Assembly: GCA_029203145.1 (NCBI GenBank)
Contig: CP119309.1
Span: 2,877,001 to 2,941,000, forward strand
Direction: 5' to 3'
Length of the DNA: 64,000 bases
From: Candidatus Brevundimonas phytovorans
GTDB taxonomy: Bacteria; Pseudomonadota; Alphaproteobacteria; Caulobacterales; Caulobacteraceae
Shown: one piece after another, positions 32,661 through 41,200 of the stretch
Numbering within the stretch: position 1 is the stretch's first letter
Layout: every line of letters starts with the position of its first letter
Notes under the pieces: model-generated
Databases searched by the model: none
Seen by the model: the letters and a program-made list of their open reading frames with translations, nothing else
Told to the model about the DNA's origin: nothing
Program-made: the position numbers and the translations under genes

Positions 32661-32685
32661 GGAACGGTCAAGCCTTCGGAGCGTT
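32661..32685 (+). promoter_or_regulatory. Sigma-EcfG promoter for the DUF1328 gene
   Basis: GGAAC (32661-32665), 16-bp spacer, CGTT (32682-32685), 74 bp upstream of the small membrane protein. Matches the general-stress sigma consensus exactly. Confidence 0.75.
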
Positions 32686-32759
32686 GTTAAGACAGGCGGA
32701 CGATCGACGGGAGGGGTCGATGGTTCTGCTCCCGTCAACAACGTTCCGGAGGGTCGTCC

Positions 32760-32936
32760 ATGCTTCGCTGGGCCATCATTTTCTTTATCGTCGCCTTGGT
32801 TGCGGCAGTCCTCGGCTTCGGCGGTATCTCGGGCATGTCGTTCGAGATCGCCAAGTTCATCGCCATTATTGCGGTTATTCTCTTCGTCGTCTCGCTGGTC
32901 GTCGGCGGCATGAGGGGTCGCGGTCCGCGAATCTGA
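32760..32936 (+). CDS. DUF1328 small membrane protein (YtjA-like)
   Basis: A 58-aa protein made almost entirely of two hydrophobic helices: MLRWAIIFFIVALVAAVLGF, then a GGISG turn and AKFIAIIAVILFVVSLVVGG. This is the exact layout of the DUF1328 family. The ribosome site GGAGGG lies 7 nt upstream. It has its own stress promoter and a strong terminator, so it is a single-gene unit. Confidence 0.9.
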   Translation: MLRWAIIFFIVALVAAVLGFGGISGMSFEIAKFIAIIAVILFVVSLVVGGMRGRGPRI

Positions 32937-32960
32937 CGCCGCTCAGGCGCTGTCAGCAGA

Positions 32961-32991
32961 AAGGCCCCGGTGTTCCGCCGGGGCCTTTTTT
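32961..32991 (+). terminator. Terminator of the DUF1328 gene
   Basis: Stem AAGGCCCCGG (32961-32970) with CCGGGGCCTT (32978-32987), 7-nt loop, followed by TTTT. It also closes the convergent phosphoesterase gene, which ends at 33001. Confidence 0.9.
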
Positions 32992-33000
32992 CGTGGCCGT

Positions 33001-33852
33001 TCAGACGACGGCGGCTTCCATTTCGCCCGGCGTGACCGGATCGGGCGCCGTCTCGATCCGCCGCGTGTCCTGACGCCGCGGCAGACGCCAGGTCTGATGA
33101 TCCTCAAACCGCTGGCCGGTCCAGACCACCGCCGTCACCACAATCTCGCGCGCATCCCACTCGATCCGGTTGAAGCTGGGGGGCGCCCCCCGTTCGCGAT
33201 GCGACAGCGTCCCGCAGCCGATGGCGTAGGAACAGCGGTCCGACAGGTCGATGCCCAGGGCGAAGGGCACATGGACATGGCCCGTGGTGATCAGATCCAC
33301 ACCCGCCTCGGCGAAGATCAGGGCCGCCTGGTCGCCGCGCTTGACCTCGCCGGTCATCGGCGCGCCGATCATCTCGATCAGCGGATGGTGGCAGGCCAGA
33401 ATCCGCAGGGCCCCGATCGGGGCGTTGCGCAGGGCTTCGGCCGCGCGCCGCGTCTGGTCCAGGTCGATGACGCCCTTGGACCAGTTGGGCCGCGCCTGCC
33501 AACCGCGCGCCGTGGTCACTCCCCGCACCATCAGGTGTTCTCGGCGGAACTCGTGATCATGGGCCGGATGGCCGGTCGCCTGCTCGAAGGCGCGCCACGG
33601 CCAGAACAGCCGCGCCATGACGTCCCAGTAGGGGACATCGTGATTGCCCACGGTGACGAAGACCGGCTGAGGCATGGCGCGGATCCATTCCCCCGCCGCC
33701 GCGAACTCCTTGGGAAAGCCCTGCTGGGTGATGTCGCCGGTGATCAGCACCAGATCGTGCGGGGTCGCATGGGCGTAGTCGAGCGCGGCGGCCACGGCGT
33801 GCACATGCTCGCAGCCGAAATGCACGTCCGAAAACTGCAGCACCCGCCCCAT
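33001..33852 (-). CDS. Metallophosphoesterase (CpdA-like)
   Basis: A 283-aa calcineurin-like phosphoesterase. All metal-binding motifs are present in order: FSDVHFG, ITGDITQQG, GNHDVPYWD, CHHPL and GHVHVPF. The fold resembles cyclic-AMP phosphodiesterase CpdA and cyclic-di-nucleotide or UDP-sugar phosphoesterases; the substrate cannot be told. Its start overlaps the diacylglycerol-kinase stop by 1 bp, so the two form an operon. Confidence 0.88.
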   Translation of the reverse strand: MGRVLQFSDVHFGCEHVHAVAAALDYAHATPHDLVLITGDITQQGFPKEFAAAGEWIRAMPQPVFVTVGNHDVPYWDVMARLFWPWRAFEQATGHPAHDHEFRREHLMVRGVTTARGWQARPNWSKGVIDLDQTRRAAEALRNAPIGALRILACHHPLIEMIGAPMTGEVKRGDQAALIFAEAGVDLITTGHVHVPFALGIDLSDRCSYAIGCGTLSHRERGAPPSFNRIEWDAREIVVTAVVWTGQRFEDHQTWRLPRRQDTRRIETAPDPVTPGEMEAAVV

Positions 33853-34784
33853 CAGACACTGTCCTCGGCCGCCGGCGGCAAGGGCGCCAGGGCCATGAAG
33901 GCGCGCGGCAGGAAGCGGATGCGCGCCTCGCGCCCCAGCAGCATGGGCTCGCCGTCGATCACCGCCGGAATCTTCGACCGCGCCAGGACCGCGATCTTGC
34001 GCGCCGGCTGGGTCGTGACATTGGGATCATGGCGCCAGTCGTCGAACAGGGCGCGCGCCGCCAGGGCGAAGGCCTGGGCCGCGTCCGACGTGGTCATCGC
34101 CGCCGCCTCCAGCCCGACCGGCTCGTCCATGGCCTTGGAGATCATCGGACTGATCAGCACCAGGGCCTCGGCCCGCCGCCGGACGCCGCCGTCCAGAGTG
34201 AAGCGGATCGAGCCGCTGAAGGCCCGTTTCAGGGCCCGCCGACCGTACATCCAGGCCAGCTTCACCTTGCCGGTCCGCATCGCCTCGCGCGCCGGGGCCC
34301 ACAGGGCCGGGGACCCGAAGATGGCGGCGCAATAAAAGGCCTCGCCCTCGACCTCTCCGCCCGAGACGGCCTGGGGCGCGCCCTCCTCCAGCGCCCGCTT
34401 GAGCGCCAGCTTCCAGTCGCCGGTGCCATAGAGGGCCTTGGGCAGCATGTTCATGGTGCCGCCGGGCAGGGGCGCGATCAGCGGCCCCCGGGCTCCGGCC
34501 CGCGTCGCCACCGACCGCGCCGTGCCGTCCCCGGCCAGCACGAACAGAACATCCGGCCGGGCCTCCAGGGCCTCGCCGATCTGGTCGGCTATGCGCGGCC
34601 CCTCCAGCGTGACCACGGTGGCTTCCAGGGCATAGGTCGACAGGATGGCCTCGGCCTCGGCCGCCGCCTGGGGGCCGACCCCGCCGGACAGGGGATTGAC
34701 CAGAATCGTCACCCTCTGCATCGGCGCGTGGGGCGTAAGGCGGGGCGCTAGAGCGGGGTCGGCGGGCGCGGCGGCGTCGGTCAT
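33852..34784 (-). CDS. Diacylglycerol kinase-family lipid kinase
   Basis: A 310-aa protein of the DAGK catalytic family. The nucleotide motif NPLSGG is near residue 30, FVLAGDGTARSVAT matches the GDGT loop, and PLPGGTMNMLPK follows. The C-terminal beta domain includes SGGEVEGEAFYCAAIFG. If the sigma-EcfG promoter at 34793-34817 is used, the transcript would begin at about the annotated ATG (leaderless). An internal ATG at 34721 (MQRVTILVNPLSGG) is an alternative start. It is coupled to the phosphoesterase downstream. Confidence 0.88.
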   Translation of the reverse strand: MTDAAAPADPALAPRLTPHAPMQRVTILVNPLSGGVGPQAAAEAEAILSTYALEATVVTLEGPRIADQIGEALEARPDVLFVLAGDGTARSVATRAGARGPLIAPLPGGTMNMLPKALYGTGDWKLALKRALEEGAPQAVSGGEVEGEAFYCAAIFGSPALWAPAREAMRTGKVKLAWMYGRRALKRAFSGSIRFTLDGGVRRRAEALVLISPMISKAMDEPVGLEAAAMTTSDAAQAFALAARALFDDWRHDPNVTTQPARKIAVLARSKIPAVIDGEPMLLGREARIRFLPRAFMALAPLPPAAEDSV

Positions 34785-34792
34785 GGGCGGCG

Positions 34793-34817
34793 AACGCCTC
34801 GTTTCCGGCCCGGTTCC
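34793..34817 (-). promoter_or_regulatory. Sigma-EcfG promoter for the lipid kinase/phosphoesterase operon
   Basis: Read on the minus strand: GGAAC (34817-34813), 16-bp spacer, CGTT (34796-34793). It lies 8 bp upstream of the annotated kinase start, implying a leaderless message or a downstream start at 34721. Confidence 0.6.
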
Positions 34818-34869
34818 GCCCCAGCCGATCGGGCGAACAAAATAATGTAAAGCTTGTCGCCTCTGGCCC

Positions 34870-34894
34870 GGAACCGTCGCCTTGGCACGGCGTT
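34870..34894 (+). promoter_or_regulatory. Sigma-EcfG promoter for the glycine-zipper lipoprotein
   Basis: GGAAC (34870-34874), 16-bp spacer, CGTT (34891-34894), 42 bp upstream of the start. Exact general-stress consensus; it is back to back with the promoter at 34793-34817. Confidence 0.75.
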
Positions 34895-34936
34895 GATTGC
34901 GCTCAGGGGAGCAACCCCGAGCTGAAGGACAGACCC

Positions 34937-35287
34937 ATGAACAAGGCGATTATCGCCATCGCCGGCGCAGGCCTTCTGGTCACCGCCTGCGCCAGTGACC
35001 CGTATTACGGCGGCGGCAACAACAACGAAACCGTGCGTCAAGGCGCCATCGGCGCCGGCATCGGCGCGGTCGCCGGCGCCATCATCGGCAACAACGTCGG
35101 CGGCGGCAACGCCGCGACCGGCGCCGCCATCGGCGCCCTGGCCGGCGGCGCGGCGGGCGCCATCCGCGGCTCCAACCAGGACCGCAACAACCAGCAGCGT
35201 TACCGCGACAACCAGGGCCGGTATTACTACTGCTACGACAACCGCCAGACCGAGTGCTACTGGGAAAACGGCCAGCGCCGCTACTAG
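34937..35287 (+). CDS. Glycine-zipper lipoprotein
   Basis: A 116-aa outer-membrane-type lipoprotein. The signal peptide ends at lipobox LVTAC. Two glycine-zipper helices (AIGAGIGAVAGAIIGNN and AAIGALAGGAAGAIRG) can insert in a membrane, followed by an Asn/Tyr-rich tail with RYYYCYDNRQTECYW. A GAAGGA ribosome site precedes it. Similar proteins (OsmB/YMGG-like) are stress-induced, which suits the promoter upstream. Confidence 0.85.
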   Translation: MNKAIIAIAGAGLLVTACASDPYYGGGNNNETVRQGAIGAGIGAVAGAIIGNNVGGGNAATGAAIGALAGGAAGAIRGSNQDRNNQQRYRDNQGRYYYCYDNRQTECYWENGQRRY

Positions 35288-35327
35288 GATCACGCTGGCG
35301 CCCGAAGAGATTTCGGGTCAGGTTTCA

Positions 35328-35360
35328 GGGGCGGTCCGTTGGTGCGGGCCGCCCTTTTTT
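35328..35360 (+). terminator. Terminator of the glycine-zipper gene
   Basis: GGGCGGTCC (35328-35336) pairs with GGGCCGCCC (35346-35354) with one G-T pair, then six T. Confidence 0.88.
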
Positions 35361-35427
35361 CTGGCCGAGAACCATCCAGGTCTGACGTCGCGCCCGGGGC
35401 TGGGCGTGTTTAGCAAAGGGGCTTTTC

Positions 35428-35886
35428 ATGAAACCGATTTTCCCGCTCGCCGTCGTCGGCGGCCTGACCGCCCTGGTCGCGGCCTGCGCCCCGCCCGGCG
35501 CCTACAGGACGCGCGCCGATCTGGTCAGCGATCCTTCCGCCTGCGCCGCCAAGCGGTTCGAGGTCTATTTTGATCAGGATCAGGCCCGACTGACCCCCGC
35601 CGCGCGCGAGGCTGTCCGCCTGACCGCCGCCCAGCTTCAGGGCTGCGACGTCACCCGCATCCAGGTTCTGGGCCTGGCCGACGCCCGCAGCGGCACGGCC
35701 GCCGCCAACCAGTCCCTGTCCGAGCGCCGCGCCCGCTCTGTAGCCGAGGCCCTGGCTGCAGTCGGCCTGCCGGCCCCCGCCTTCGAGGTGGCCGCCGCCG
35801 GCGCCGACGGCGCCGTGGTCAACGGCGTCAACGATCCCTTGCGCCGCCGCACCGAAGTGCTGATCGAGGCCGCGCCCCGGCGCTGA
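35428..35886 (+). CDS. OmpA-family lipoprotein
   Basis: A 152-aa protein with a lipoprotein signal (LVAAC near residue 20) and an OmpA C-terminal-like peptidoglycan-binding domain: FEVYFDQDQARLTPAAREAV, then GLADARSG, NQSLSERRARSVAEAL and NDPLRRRTEV. The Asp and Arg positions that hold diaminopimelate are present in the second half. It probably tethers the outer membrane to the wall. Preceded by an AAAGGGG ribosome site. Confidence 0.87.
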   Translation: MKPIFPLAVVGGLTALVAACAPPGAYRTRADLVSDPSACAAKRFEVYFDQDQARLTPAAREAVRLTAAQLQGCDVTRIQVLGLADARSGTAAANQSLSERRARSVAEALAAVGLPAPAFEVAAAGADGAVVNGVNDPLRRRTEVLIEAAPRR

Positions 35887-35990
35887 CCTTCCCGCGGCTG
35901 CGTCAGAGGGTCCCGCCGTCGCGAGACGGTGGCTGTGGGCGCGCGCGGCGGCTAAGGTCGTGACGCCTTCCCTTCGCCTGGTGCCGCCCT

Positions 35991-38186
35991 TTGCGTCTTC
36001 TCGCCGCCCTCCTCGTCTGGCTGACCCTCGCCGCCCCGGCCGTCGCCGCGCCGTCCGCCCTGGACGACGCCTTGAGGGCGGGCGCGGCGTCGCCGTCCGC
36101 CGGCCCCCAGCGCACCGAGCGGATCGAGGCCGAACTGGTCCCCATGAGCGCCTGGGCCGCCCCCGGCTCGACCGCCATCGTCGCCGTGCGCCAGAAGATC
36201 CAGCCGGGCTGGCACACCTATTGGCGCAATCCGGGAGATTCCGGCGGCCCGACCACCCTCGACTGGACCCTGCCCGCCGGCGTCAGGGCCGGCGAGATCG
36301 TCTGGCCCCTGCCCGAGCGTCAGCGGCTGCAGAGCCTGATGAACTACGGCTATTCCGGCGCCGCCTTCCTGCCGGTTCCGATCGACATCCCCGCCGACGC
36401 CCGCCCCGGCCAGACCCTGAAGCTCAAGGTCGTCGCCCACGTCTTCGTCTGCAGCGACCAGATGTGCGTGCCCGAAGACCTCGATCTGGCGCTGGACCTC
36501 AAGGTTCAGGACGGCGCCGCCCCGCTGGACACGCGCCACGGCCCCGCCATCCAGTCGGTGATCCAGTCCGCGCCGCGTCCCGCCGGGATTGAGGCCCGCG
36601 CCCAGCTCACGGACGGCCAGCTGACGCTGACCGCCACCGGCGGGCCGCTGGCTAAGGTCGGGACCGGCGCCGCGACGAAGTGGGCCTACTTCTTCCCCTT
36701 CGAGGGCGGGGTTCTCGACCATGCCGCCGTACAGACCGGCCAGCACGGCCCCGAGGGCCTGACCCTGTCGGTCGCCGCCGGACGTGCTCTGACCGCCGAG
36801 GGCCTGAAAGGGCCGGTCGCCGGCGTCCTCGCCACGGATCAGGGCGCCTGGGAGATTTCAGCCCCGCCCGGCCCGGCCCTGCCCGGCGCAGGTGGAGACG
36901 GCGGCCTGTCCAGCGGCGAGACGACCGCCAAGACTCCGGTCAGCCTGAACGCCTTTGCTCAAGCCGCCCTGTTCGCCCTGCTCGGCGGGCTGATCCTGAA
37001 CCTCATGCCCTGCGTCTTCCCCATTCTGGCGATGAAGGCGGCGGCCCTGACCCGATCGGCGCATCATCCGGTCGAGGCGCGGCGCGACGGCCTGGCCTTC
37101 CTCGCCGGGGTGCTGGCGACCTTCCTGGTCCTGGCCGGCGCCCTGCTGGCCCTGCGCGCGGGCGGTCAGGCCCTCGGCTGGGGCTTCCAGTTGCAGTCGC
37201 CGGGCGTGGTCGCCGCCTTGGGGCTGCTGATGCTGGCCGTGGCGCTGAACCTGTCGGGCGTCTTCCATGTGGGCGCCGGGTTGCAGGGCGCAGGCTCGGG
37301 GCCTCTGTCGCGCCTGCCCGGCGTCGTCGGCGCCTTCTTCACCGGGGTTCTGGCCGTGGTCGTGGCCGCGCCCTGCACCGCCCCCTTCATGGCCCTTGCT
37401 CTGGGGGCTGCCCTGCTGATGCCCTGGCCCATGGCCCTGGCGGTCTTCCTGATGCTGGGCCTGGGTCTCGCCCTGCCCTACGTCCTGATCAGCCTCAGCC
37501 CCGGCCTGCTGGCCCGCCTGCCACGCCCAGGCCCGTGGATGGAGGGGCTCAGAAACCTGCTGGCCTTCCCCATGTATGGCGCCGCCCTGTGGCTGGTCTG
37601 GGTCTTCGCCCGCCAGACCGGCGGCGACGCCCTGGCCATCCTGTTCGCGGCGGGGTTGCTGCTGGCGTTGGGCCTGTGGCTGGCTGGACGGCACCAGGCG
37701 GCGCGGGCCTTGGGCCAGAACGGCCTGCTGTCGGGCCTCGCCGCCTTGATCGTCCTGATCCTGGCCCTCGGTGTGGCCGTCATCGCAGGTCGCAGCACGC
37801 CCCTCTCGGGTATGACTGTGACCGAAGCCGCCGGCCCGCTGGCCTCGCAGCCCTGGTCGCCCGAAGCGGTGCAGGCGGCCCTGGCTGAAGGCCGGCCGGT
37901 CCTGGTCAACTTCACCGCCGACTGGTGCGTCACCTGCAAGATCAATGAGACCACGGCCCTGACCTCGGCCCGCACCGCCGAGGCGCTGAAGGCTCGAAAC
38001 GCCGTCTATCTGGTCGGCGACTGGACCCGCCGCGACGACGCCATCACCCGCGAGCTGGAGCGCCACGGCCGTTCGGGCGTGCCGCTCTACCTGCTCTACA
38101 CGCCCGATCAGCCTGAGCCGCGCATCCTGCCGCAACTGCTCACCGAAGGCCTGATCATCGACGCCCTCGGCGCGAAGAAGGGCTGA
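35991..38186 (+). CDS. ScsB/DsbD-like thiol:disulfide reductase
   Basis: Moves reducing power from cytoplasmic thioredoxin to periplasmic thiol proteins. The 731-aa product has a signal peptide, an N-terminal periplasmic domain (to about 300) with a Cys pair in FVCSDQMCVPEDL, eight membrane segments with the paired cysteines NLMPCVFPILA and VAAPCTAPFMA, and a C-terminal thioredoxin domain with WCVTC (C646 and C649). The large N-terminal domain is that of ScsB rather than classical DsbD. The start is a TTG at 35991 placed exactly at the signal peptide; its ribosome site is weak. Confidence 0.9.
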   Translation: MRLLAALLVWLTLAAPAVAAPSALDDALRAGAASPSAGPQRTERIEAELVPMSAWAAPGSTAIVAVRQKIQPGWHTYWRNPGDSGGPTTLDWTLPAGVRAGEIVWPLPERQRLQSLMNYGYSGAAFLPVPIDIPADARPGQTLKLKVVAHVFVCSDQMCVPEDLDLALDLKVQDGAAPLDTRHGPAIQSVIQSAPRPAGIEARAQLTDGQLTLTATGGPLAKVGTGAATKWAYFFPFEGGVLDHAAVQTGQHGPEGLTLSVAAGRALTAEGLKGPVAGVLATDQGAWEISAPPGPALPGAGGDGGLSSGETTAKTPVSLNAFAQAALFALLGGLILNLMPCVFPILAMKAAALTRSAHHPVEARRDGLAFLAGVLATFLVLAGALLALRAGGQALGWGFQLQSPGVVAALGLLMLAVALNLSGVFHVGAGLQGAGSGPLSRLPGVVGAFFTGVLAVVVAAPCTAPFMALALGAALLMPWPMALAVFLMLGLGLALPYVLISLSPGLLARLPRPGPWMEGLRNLLAFPMYGAALWLVWVFARQTGGDALAILFAAGLLLALGLWLAGRHQAARALGQNGLLSGLAALIVLILALGVAVIAGRSTPLSGMTVTEAAGPLASQPWSPEAVQAALAEGRPVLVNFTADWCVTCKINETTALTSARTAEALKARNAVYLVGDWTRRDDAITRELERHGRSGVPLYLLYTPDQPEPRILPQLLTEGLIIDALGAKKG

Positions 38187-38209
38187 GCCACGCGCGGCGT
38201 CTTGGGCGG

Positions 38210-38270
38210 TTCCCCTCTCCGCTCCGCTGAAGATAGGGGAGCGGGCCTCAAGTAGCCCGAAGGGCGATAG
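38210..38270. repeat. Intergenic palindromic repeat, copy 2
   Basis: A hairpin-forming stretch (CCCCTCTCCGCTCC paired roughly with GGGGAGCGGG) followed by the 24-bp segment at 38247-38270 that matches 18765-18788 at all but two positions. No gene fits here. Confidence 0.6.
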
Positions 38271-38278
38271 GCCCCCTA

Positions 38279-38317
38279 AGAAAACCTAAGCCTGCTGTTT
38301 CAGACAGCGGGCTTAGG
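38279..38317 (-). terminator. Terminator overlapping the end of the 158-aa exported protein gene
   Basis: CCTAAGCC (38285-38292) pairs with the mirrored end at 38310-38317, with the inner stem GCTGT/ACAGC. On the minus strand TTTTCTT follows. The stem includes the stop codon of the gene. Confidence 0.75.
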
Positions 38318-38776
38318 CGGCGAGGTGATGACCTCGATGTTGTCGTTCAGCAGATAGGCCAGTTCTTCCAGCGCCACCTTGCGCTCGGCGGCGCTGGGGG
38401 CGGCTTCGACGGCGGCGACCTTCTTGGGCATGTCTTCCGAGATGCCGCGCAGGATGCATTTCAGGTCATTGTCCGTGCCGCGCGCCTTCAGCACCAGATG
38501 GCCTTGCAGATCGCGCGCGGCCAGGTCGGCCGCCTGGGCCTTGAAGCCGGTGAAGGCGGCGCCGTTCAGAAAACCGTCGGCTTCTGCCGCGCCCGAGGCC
38601 ATCCAGCCGTCAACGATGGCCTTGAGCGAACCCGAGCGCTCCACCAGATCGGCGAACAGGGGCTCGTGCGCCACCGAGACGGGCGCATCGGCGGCGACCG
38701 GGGCCACGGCGGCGGCTTCGGCCACGGACGGGTCGCTGAGCATCAGCAGGGCGGCGAGGGCGAGACCACAGGACAT
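38300..38776 (-). CDS. Hypothetical exported protein
   Basis: A 158-aa protein that I do not recognise. It has a signal peptide (MSCGLALAALLMLSDPSVAEA) and a mostly helical mature part, with LFADLVERSGSLKAIVDGWM, a single Cys in DNDLKCILRGI and a C-terminal LEELAYLLNDNIEV. The start at 38776 has AAGGA 8 nt upstream; 38785 is a possible alternative. It diverges from pgi. Function unknown; probably periplasmic. Confidence 0.7.
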   Translation of the reverse strand: MSCGLALAALLMLSDPSVAEAAAVAPVAADAPVSVAHEPLFADLVERSGSLKAIVDGWMASGAAEADGFLNGAAFTGFKAQAADLAARDLQGHLVLKARGTDNDLKCILRGISEDMPKKVAAVEAAPSAAERKVALEELAYLLNDNIEVITSPPKPAV

Positions 38777-38932
38777 GCGGGGCATCCTTTCACGGGCGTC
38801 CGGGTCGGCTTTCCGCACGGAAACCCGTGTTGACCCGGTCATTGATTGAACTCTTCTAGGCCTGAGCCGTAAACATGGGCTTGCAAGCGCCGTACCAGCC
38901 CTGTTCGGGACGGGCGGAAGGGGGAGACGCTG

Positions 38933-40537
38933 ATGCCGCAAGCCGCCTGGACCGAACTGGAAGCCGTCGCCCGCCGCGACGCCGACGCCCGTATCGCTGA
39001 CCAGTTCGCCGCCGATCCCCAGCGTCTGTCGCGGATGACGGTGGATGCCGCCGGCCTGCATCTGGACCTGTCCAAGCAGAGCTGGACCCGCGCCGGCTTC
39101 GACGCCGCCCTGGCCCTGGCCCGCGCCGCCGACGTCGAGGGTCGCCGCGCCGCCCTGTTCGGCGGCGAGGCCATCAACATCACCGAGGGCCGGGCCGTGC
39201 TGCATCCTGCCCTGCGCGCGCCCGAAGGCGCCGATTTCCGCGCCCTGGGCGAGGCCGTCTCGGCCGAGGTCGAGGCCGTGCGCGCCCAGATGCGCGACTA
39301 CGCCCATGCGGTCCGGTCCAGCATCGAGACCGGCGCGACCGGGCGGCCCTTCGAGGCCGTGGTCCATGTCGGGATCGGCGGCTCCGACCTGGGGCCGCGT
39401 CTGATCTGGGACGCCCTGCGCCCGCTCGACCCCGCCATCGACCTGCGCTTCGTCGGCAATGTCGATCCCCGCGACATGGCCGAGGCCCTGACCGGGCTCA
39501 AGCCGGAGACCACCCTGGTCGTCATCGTCTCCAAGACCTTCACCACGCAAGAAACCCTGATCAACGCCGAGGCTGCGCGAGCCTGGCTCGCTGCGGCCCT
39601 GCCGCCAGAGGGGCTGAACCGACATGTCGTCGGCGTCACCGCCGCGCCGGAGAAGGCCGCCGCCTTTGGCTGCGGTCGCACCTTTGCGTTTCGAGACTGG
39701 GTCGGCGGACGCTATTCCCTGTGGTCGGCGGTCAGCCTCAGTTGCGCCATCGGCCTGGGCTGGGACGTCTTCCAGGGCTTCCTCGACGGCGCCGCCGCAC
39801 TGGACCGGCACTTCCTCGAGGCCCCGCTGGGGGCCAACGCCCCGGTCCTGCTGGCCCTGGCCCAGATCTACAATGTCGACGGCCTGCATCGCCCCGCCCG
39901 CACCGTGGCACCCTACGCCCACGCCCTGCGCCGCCTGCCCGCCTTCCTGCAGCAGCTGGAGATGGAATCGAACGGCAAGCGGGTGCGCCGCGACGGCTCG
40001 CCGGTGGGCCGCGCGACCTGCCCCGTCGTCTTCGGCGAGCCCGGCACCAACGGCCAGCACGCCTTCTTCCAGCAGATCCATCAGGGACCGCAGGTGGTCC
40101 CCGCCGAGTTCATCATCGTCGCCAGCACTCTCAATGGCGCGTCAGAGAGCCCGCTCTGGGCCAACGCCCTGGCCCAGGGTCAGGCTTTGATGCAGGGCAA
40201 GACCGAGGCCCAGGCCCACGCCGAACTGATCGCCTCAGGCGCCTCTCAGGTCGAGGCCGACCGCCTGGCCCCGCACAAGACCTTCCCCGGCAATCGGCCC
40301 TCCACCGCCATCCTGATGGACCGCCTGACGCCCCAGACCCTGGGCGCGTTGATCGCCCTCTATGAGCACAAGACCTTCGTCGAGGGCGTGATCTGGGACA
40401 TCAACAGCTTCGACCAGTGGGGCGTCGAACTGGGCAAGGTTCTGGCCAAGGCCGTGCTCAAGGACGTGGTCGCCGGCGCCCCCTCTCCCGCCCTCGACCC
40501 CTCCACCGCGGCCCTGCTCCGCCGATTGATCGCCTGA
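38933..40537 (+). CDS. pgi: Glucose-6-phosphate isomerase
   Basis: Interconverts glucose 6-phosphate and fructose 6-phosphate. The 534-aa product has both family signatures: VHVGIGGSDLGPRL and the C-terminal LIALYEHKTFVEGVIWDINSF. The catalytic glutamate region is MESNGKRVRRDG, and GEPGTNGQHAFFQ is also present. A GAAGGGGGAGA ribosome site precedes the start. Complete. Confidence 0.97.
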   Translation: MPQAAWTELEAVARRDADARIADQFAADPQRLSRMTVDAAGLHLDLSKQSWTRAGFDAALALARAADVEGRRAALFGGEAINITEGRAVLHPALRAPEGADFRALGEAVSAEVEAVRAQMRDYAHAVRSSIETGATGRPFEAVVHVGIGGSDLGPRLIWDALRPLDPAIDLRFVGNVDPRDMAEALTGLKPETTLVVIVSKTFTTQETLINAEAARAWLAAALPPEGLNRHVVGVTAAPEKAAAFGCGRTFAFRDWVGGRYSLWSAVSLSCAIGLGWDVFQGFLDGAAALDRHFLEAPLGANAPVLLALAQIYNVDGLHRPARTVAPYAHALRRLPAFLQQLEMESNGKRVRRDGSPVGRATCPVVFGEPGTNGQHAFFQQIHQGPQVVPAEFIIVASTLNGASESPLWANALAQGQALMQGKTEAQAHAELIASGASQVEADRLAPHKTFPGNRPSTAILMDRLTPQTLGALIALYEHKTFVEGVIWDINSFDQWGVELGKVLAKAVLKDVVAGAPSPALDPSTAALLRRLIA

Positions 40538-40561
40538 GCGGCGCCCGTCCCCCGACGCGAA

Positions 40562-40589
40562 AAAGGCCCGGCGTCGCCGCCGGGCCTTT
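40562..40589 (-). terminator. Bidirectional terminator between pgi and the glycine-zipper gene
   Basis: A 12-bp perfect stem (40562-40573 with 40578-40589) and TCGC loop. The T-run is better on the minus strand (CCTTTTTCG) but CTTTCCTT follows on the plus strand too, so it may serve both convergent genes. Confidence 0.85.
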
Positions 40590-40609
40590 CCTTGTTTCAG
40601 CGCCGGCCC

Positions 40610-41026
40610 TTACCAGCGGCGATCATAGCGATAGTCGCGGTCGCGGCGGTTCTGATGGCTGCGCCACTCGCCCTGGTTCCGCCAGTAGCGGCCGTCACGA
40701 TAGTAGCCGCCGTTGTGCGGATTGCGGTCCCACTGGCTCTGGGTCCGATAGCAGCGGCCGCCGCGATAGTAGTCGCATCGGTCGCGGTCGTTGTCGGACG
40801 AGGCCACGGCGCCCAGGGCCGCCCCGGCCAGGGCGCCGCCGGCGATATAGCGGCCGTCGCCTTGGCCGATCAGAGCGCCCGCCACGCCGCCGACGACCGC
40901 GCCAAGCACGGCGTCACGGCCGGTATTGTCGCGATCGCGGTCGCGATAGGACTGGGCGGCGGCGGGGGTGGTCGCCAGCATGGTCAGGGCGATGGCGCCG
41001 ACGCCGATCTTGGAAATGGTCTTCAT
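40610..41026 (-). CDS. Exported glycine-zipper protein
   Basis: A 138-aa protein with a signal peptide (cleavage near AAAQS), a short Arg/Asp-rich segment, a glycine-zipper 2TM pair (AVLGAVVGGVAGALIGQG and YIAGGALAGAALGAVASS) and a long Arg/Asp/Tyr-rich tail containing two Cys (DRCDYYRGGRCY). Probably envelope-located. Divergent from groES with 249 bp between. Confidence 0.82.
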   Translation of the reverse strand: MKTISKIGVGAIALTMLATTPAAAQSYRDRDRDNTGRDAVLGAVVGGVAGALIGQGDGRYIAGGALAGAALGAVASSDNDRDRCDYYRGGRCYRTQSQWDRNPHNGGYYRDGRYWRNQGEWRSHQNRRDRDYRYDRRW

Positions 41027-41160
41027 GGCGGGCTCCTTTCGAAAGCCGGTTGATCCGTTGCCTCCTTTTTAGAAAGGCTCCGCTGAACGCCCCCAAGGGG
41101 GCCTGTTCATATTCAAGTCATCTGGACCGGATCGCACCCGCCGGAATTCGCGCATCGCCG

Positions 41161-41190
41161 CCCTTGACGGTCCCCCAACCGCCCCCTAAC
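41161..41190 (+). promoter_or_regulatory. Candidate sigma-32 promoter of groESL
   Basis: CCCTTGACG near 41161-41169 and CCCCCTAAC at 41182-41190 resemble the heat-shock sigma consensus (CTTGAA and CCCCAT-type -10) with a 13-15-bp gap. The element lies just upstream of a CIRCE-like repeat. Confidence 0.55.
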
Positions 41191-41200
41191 TCCCGTCCCG

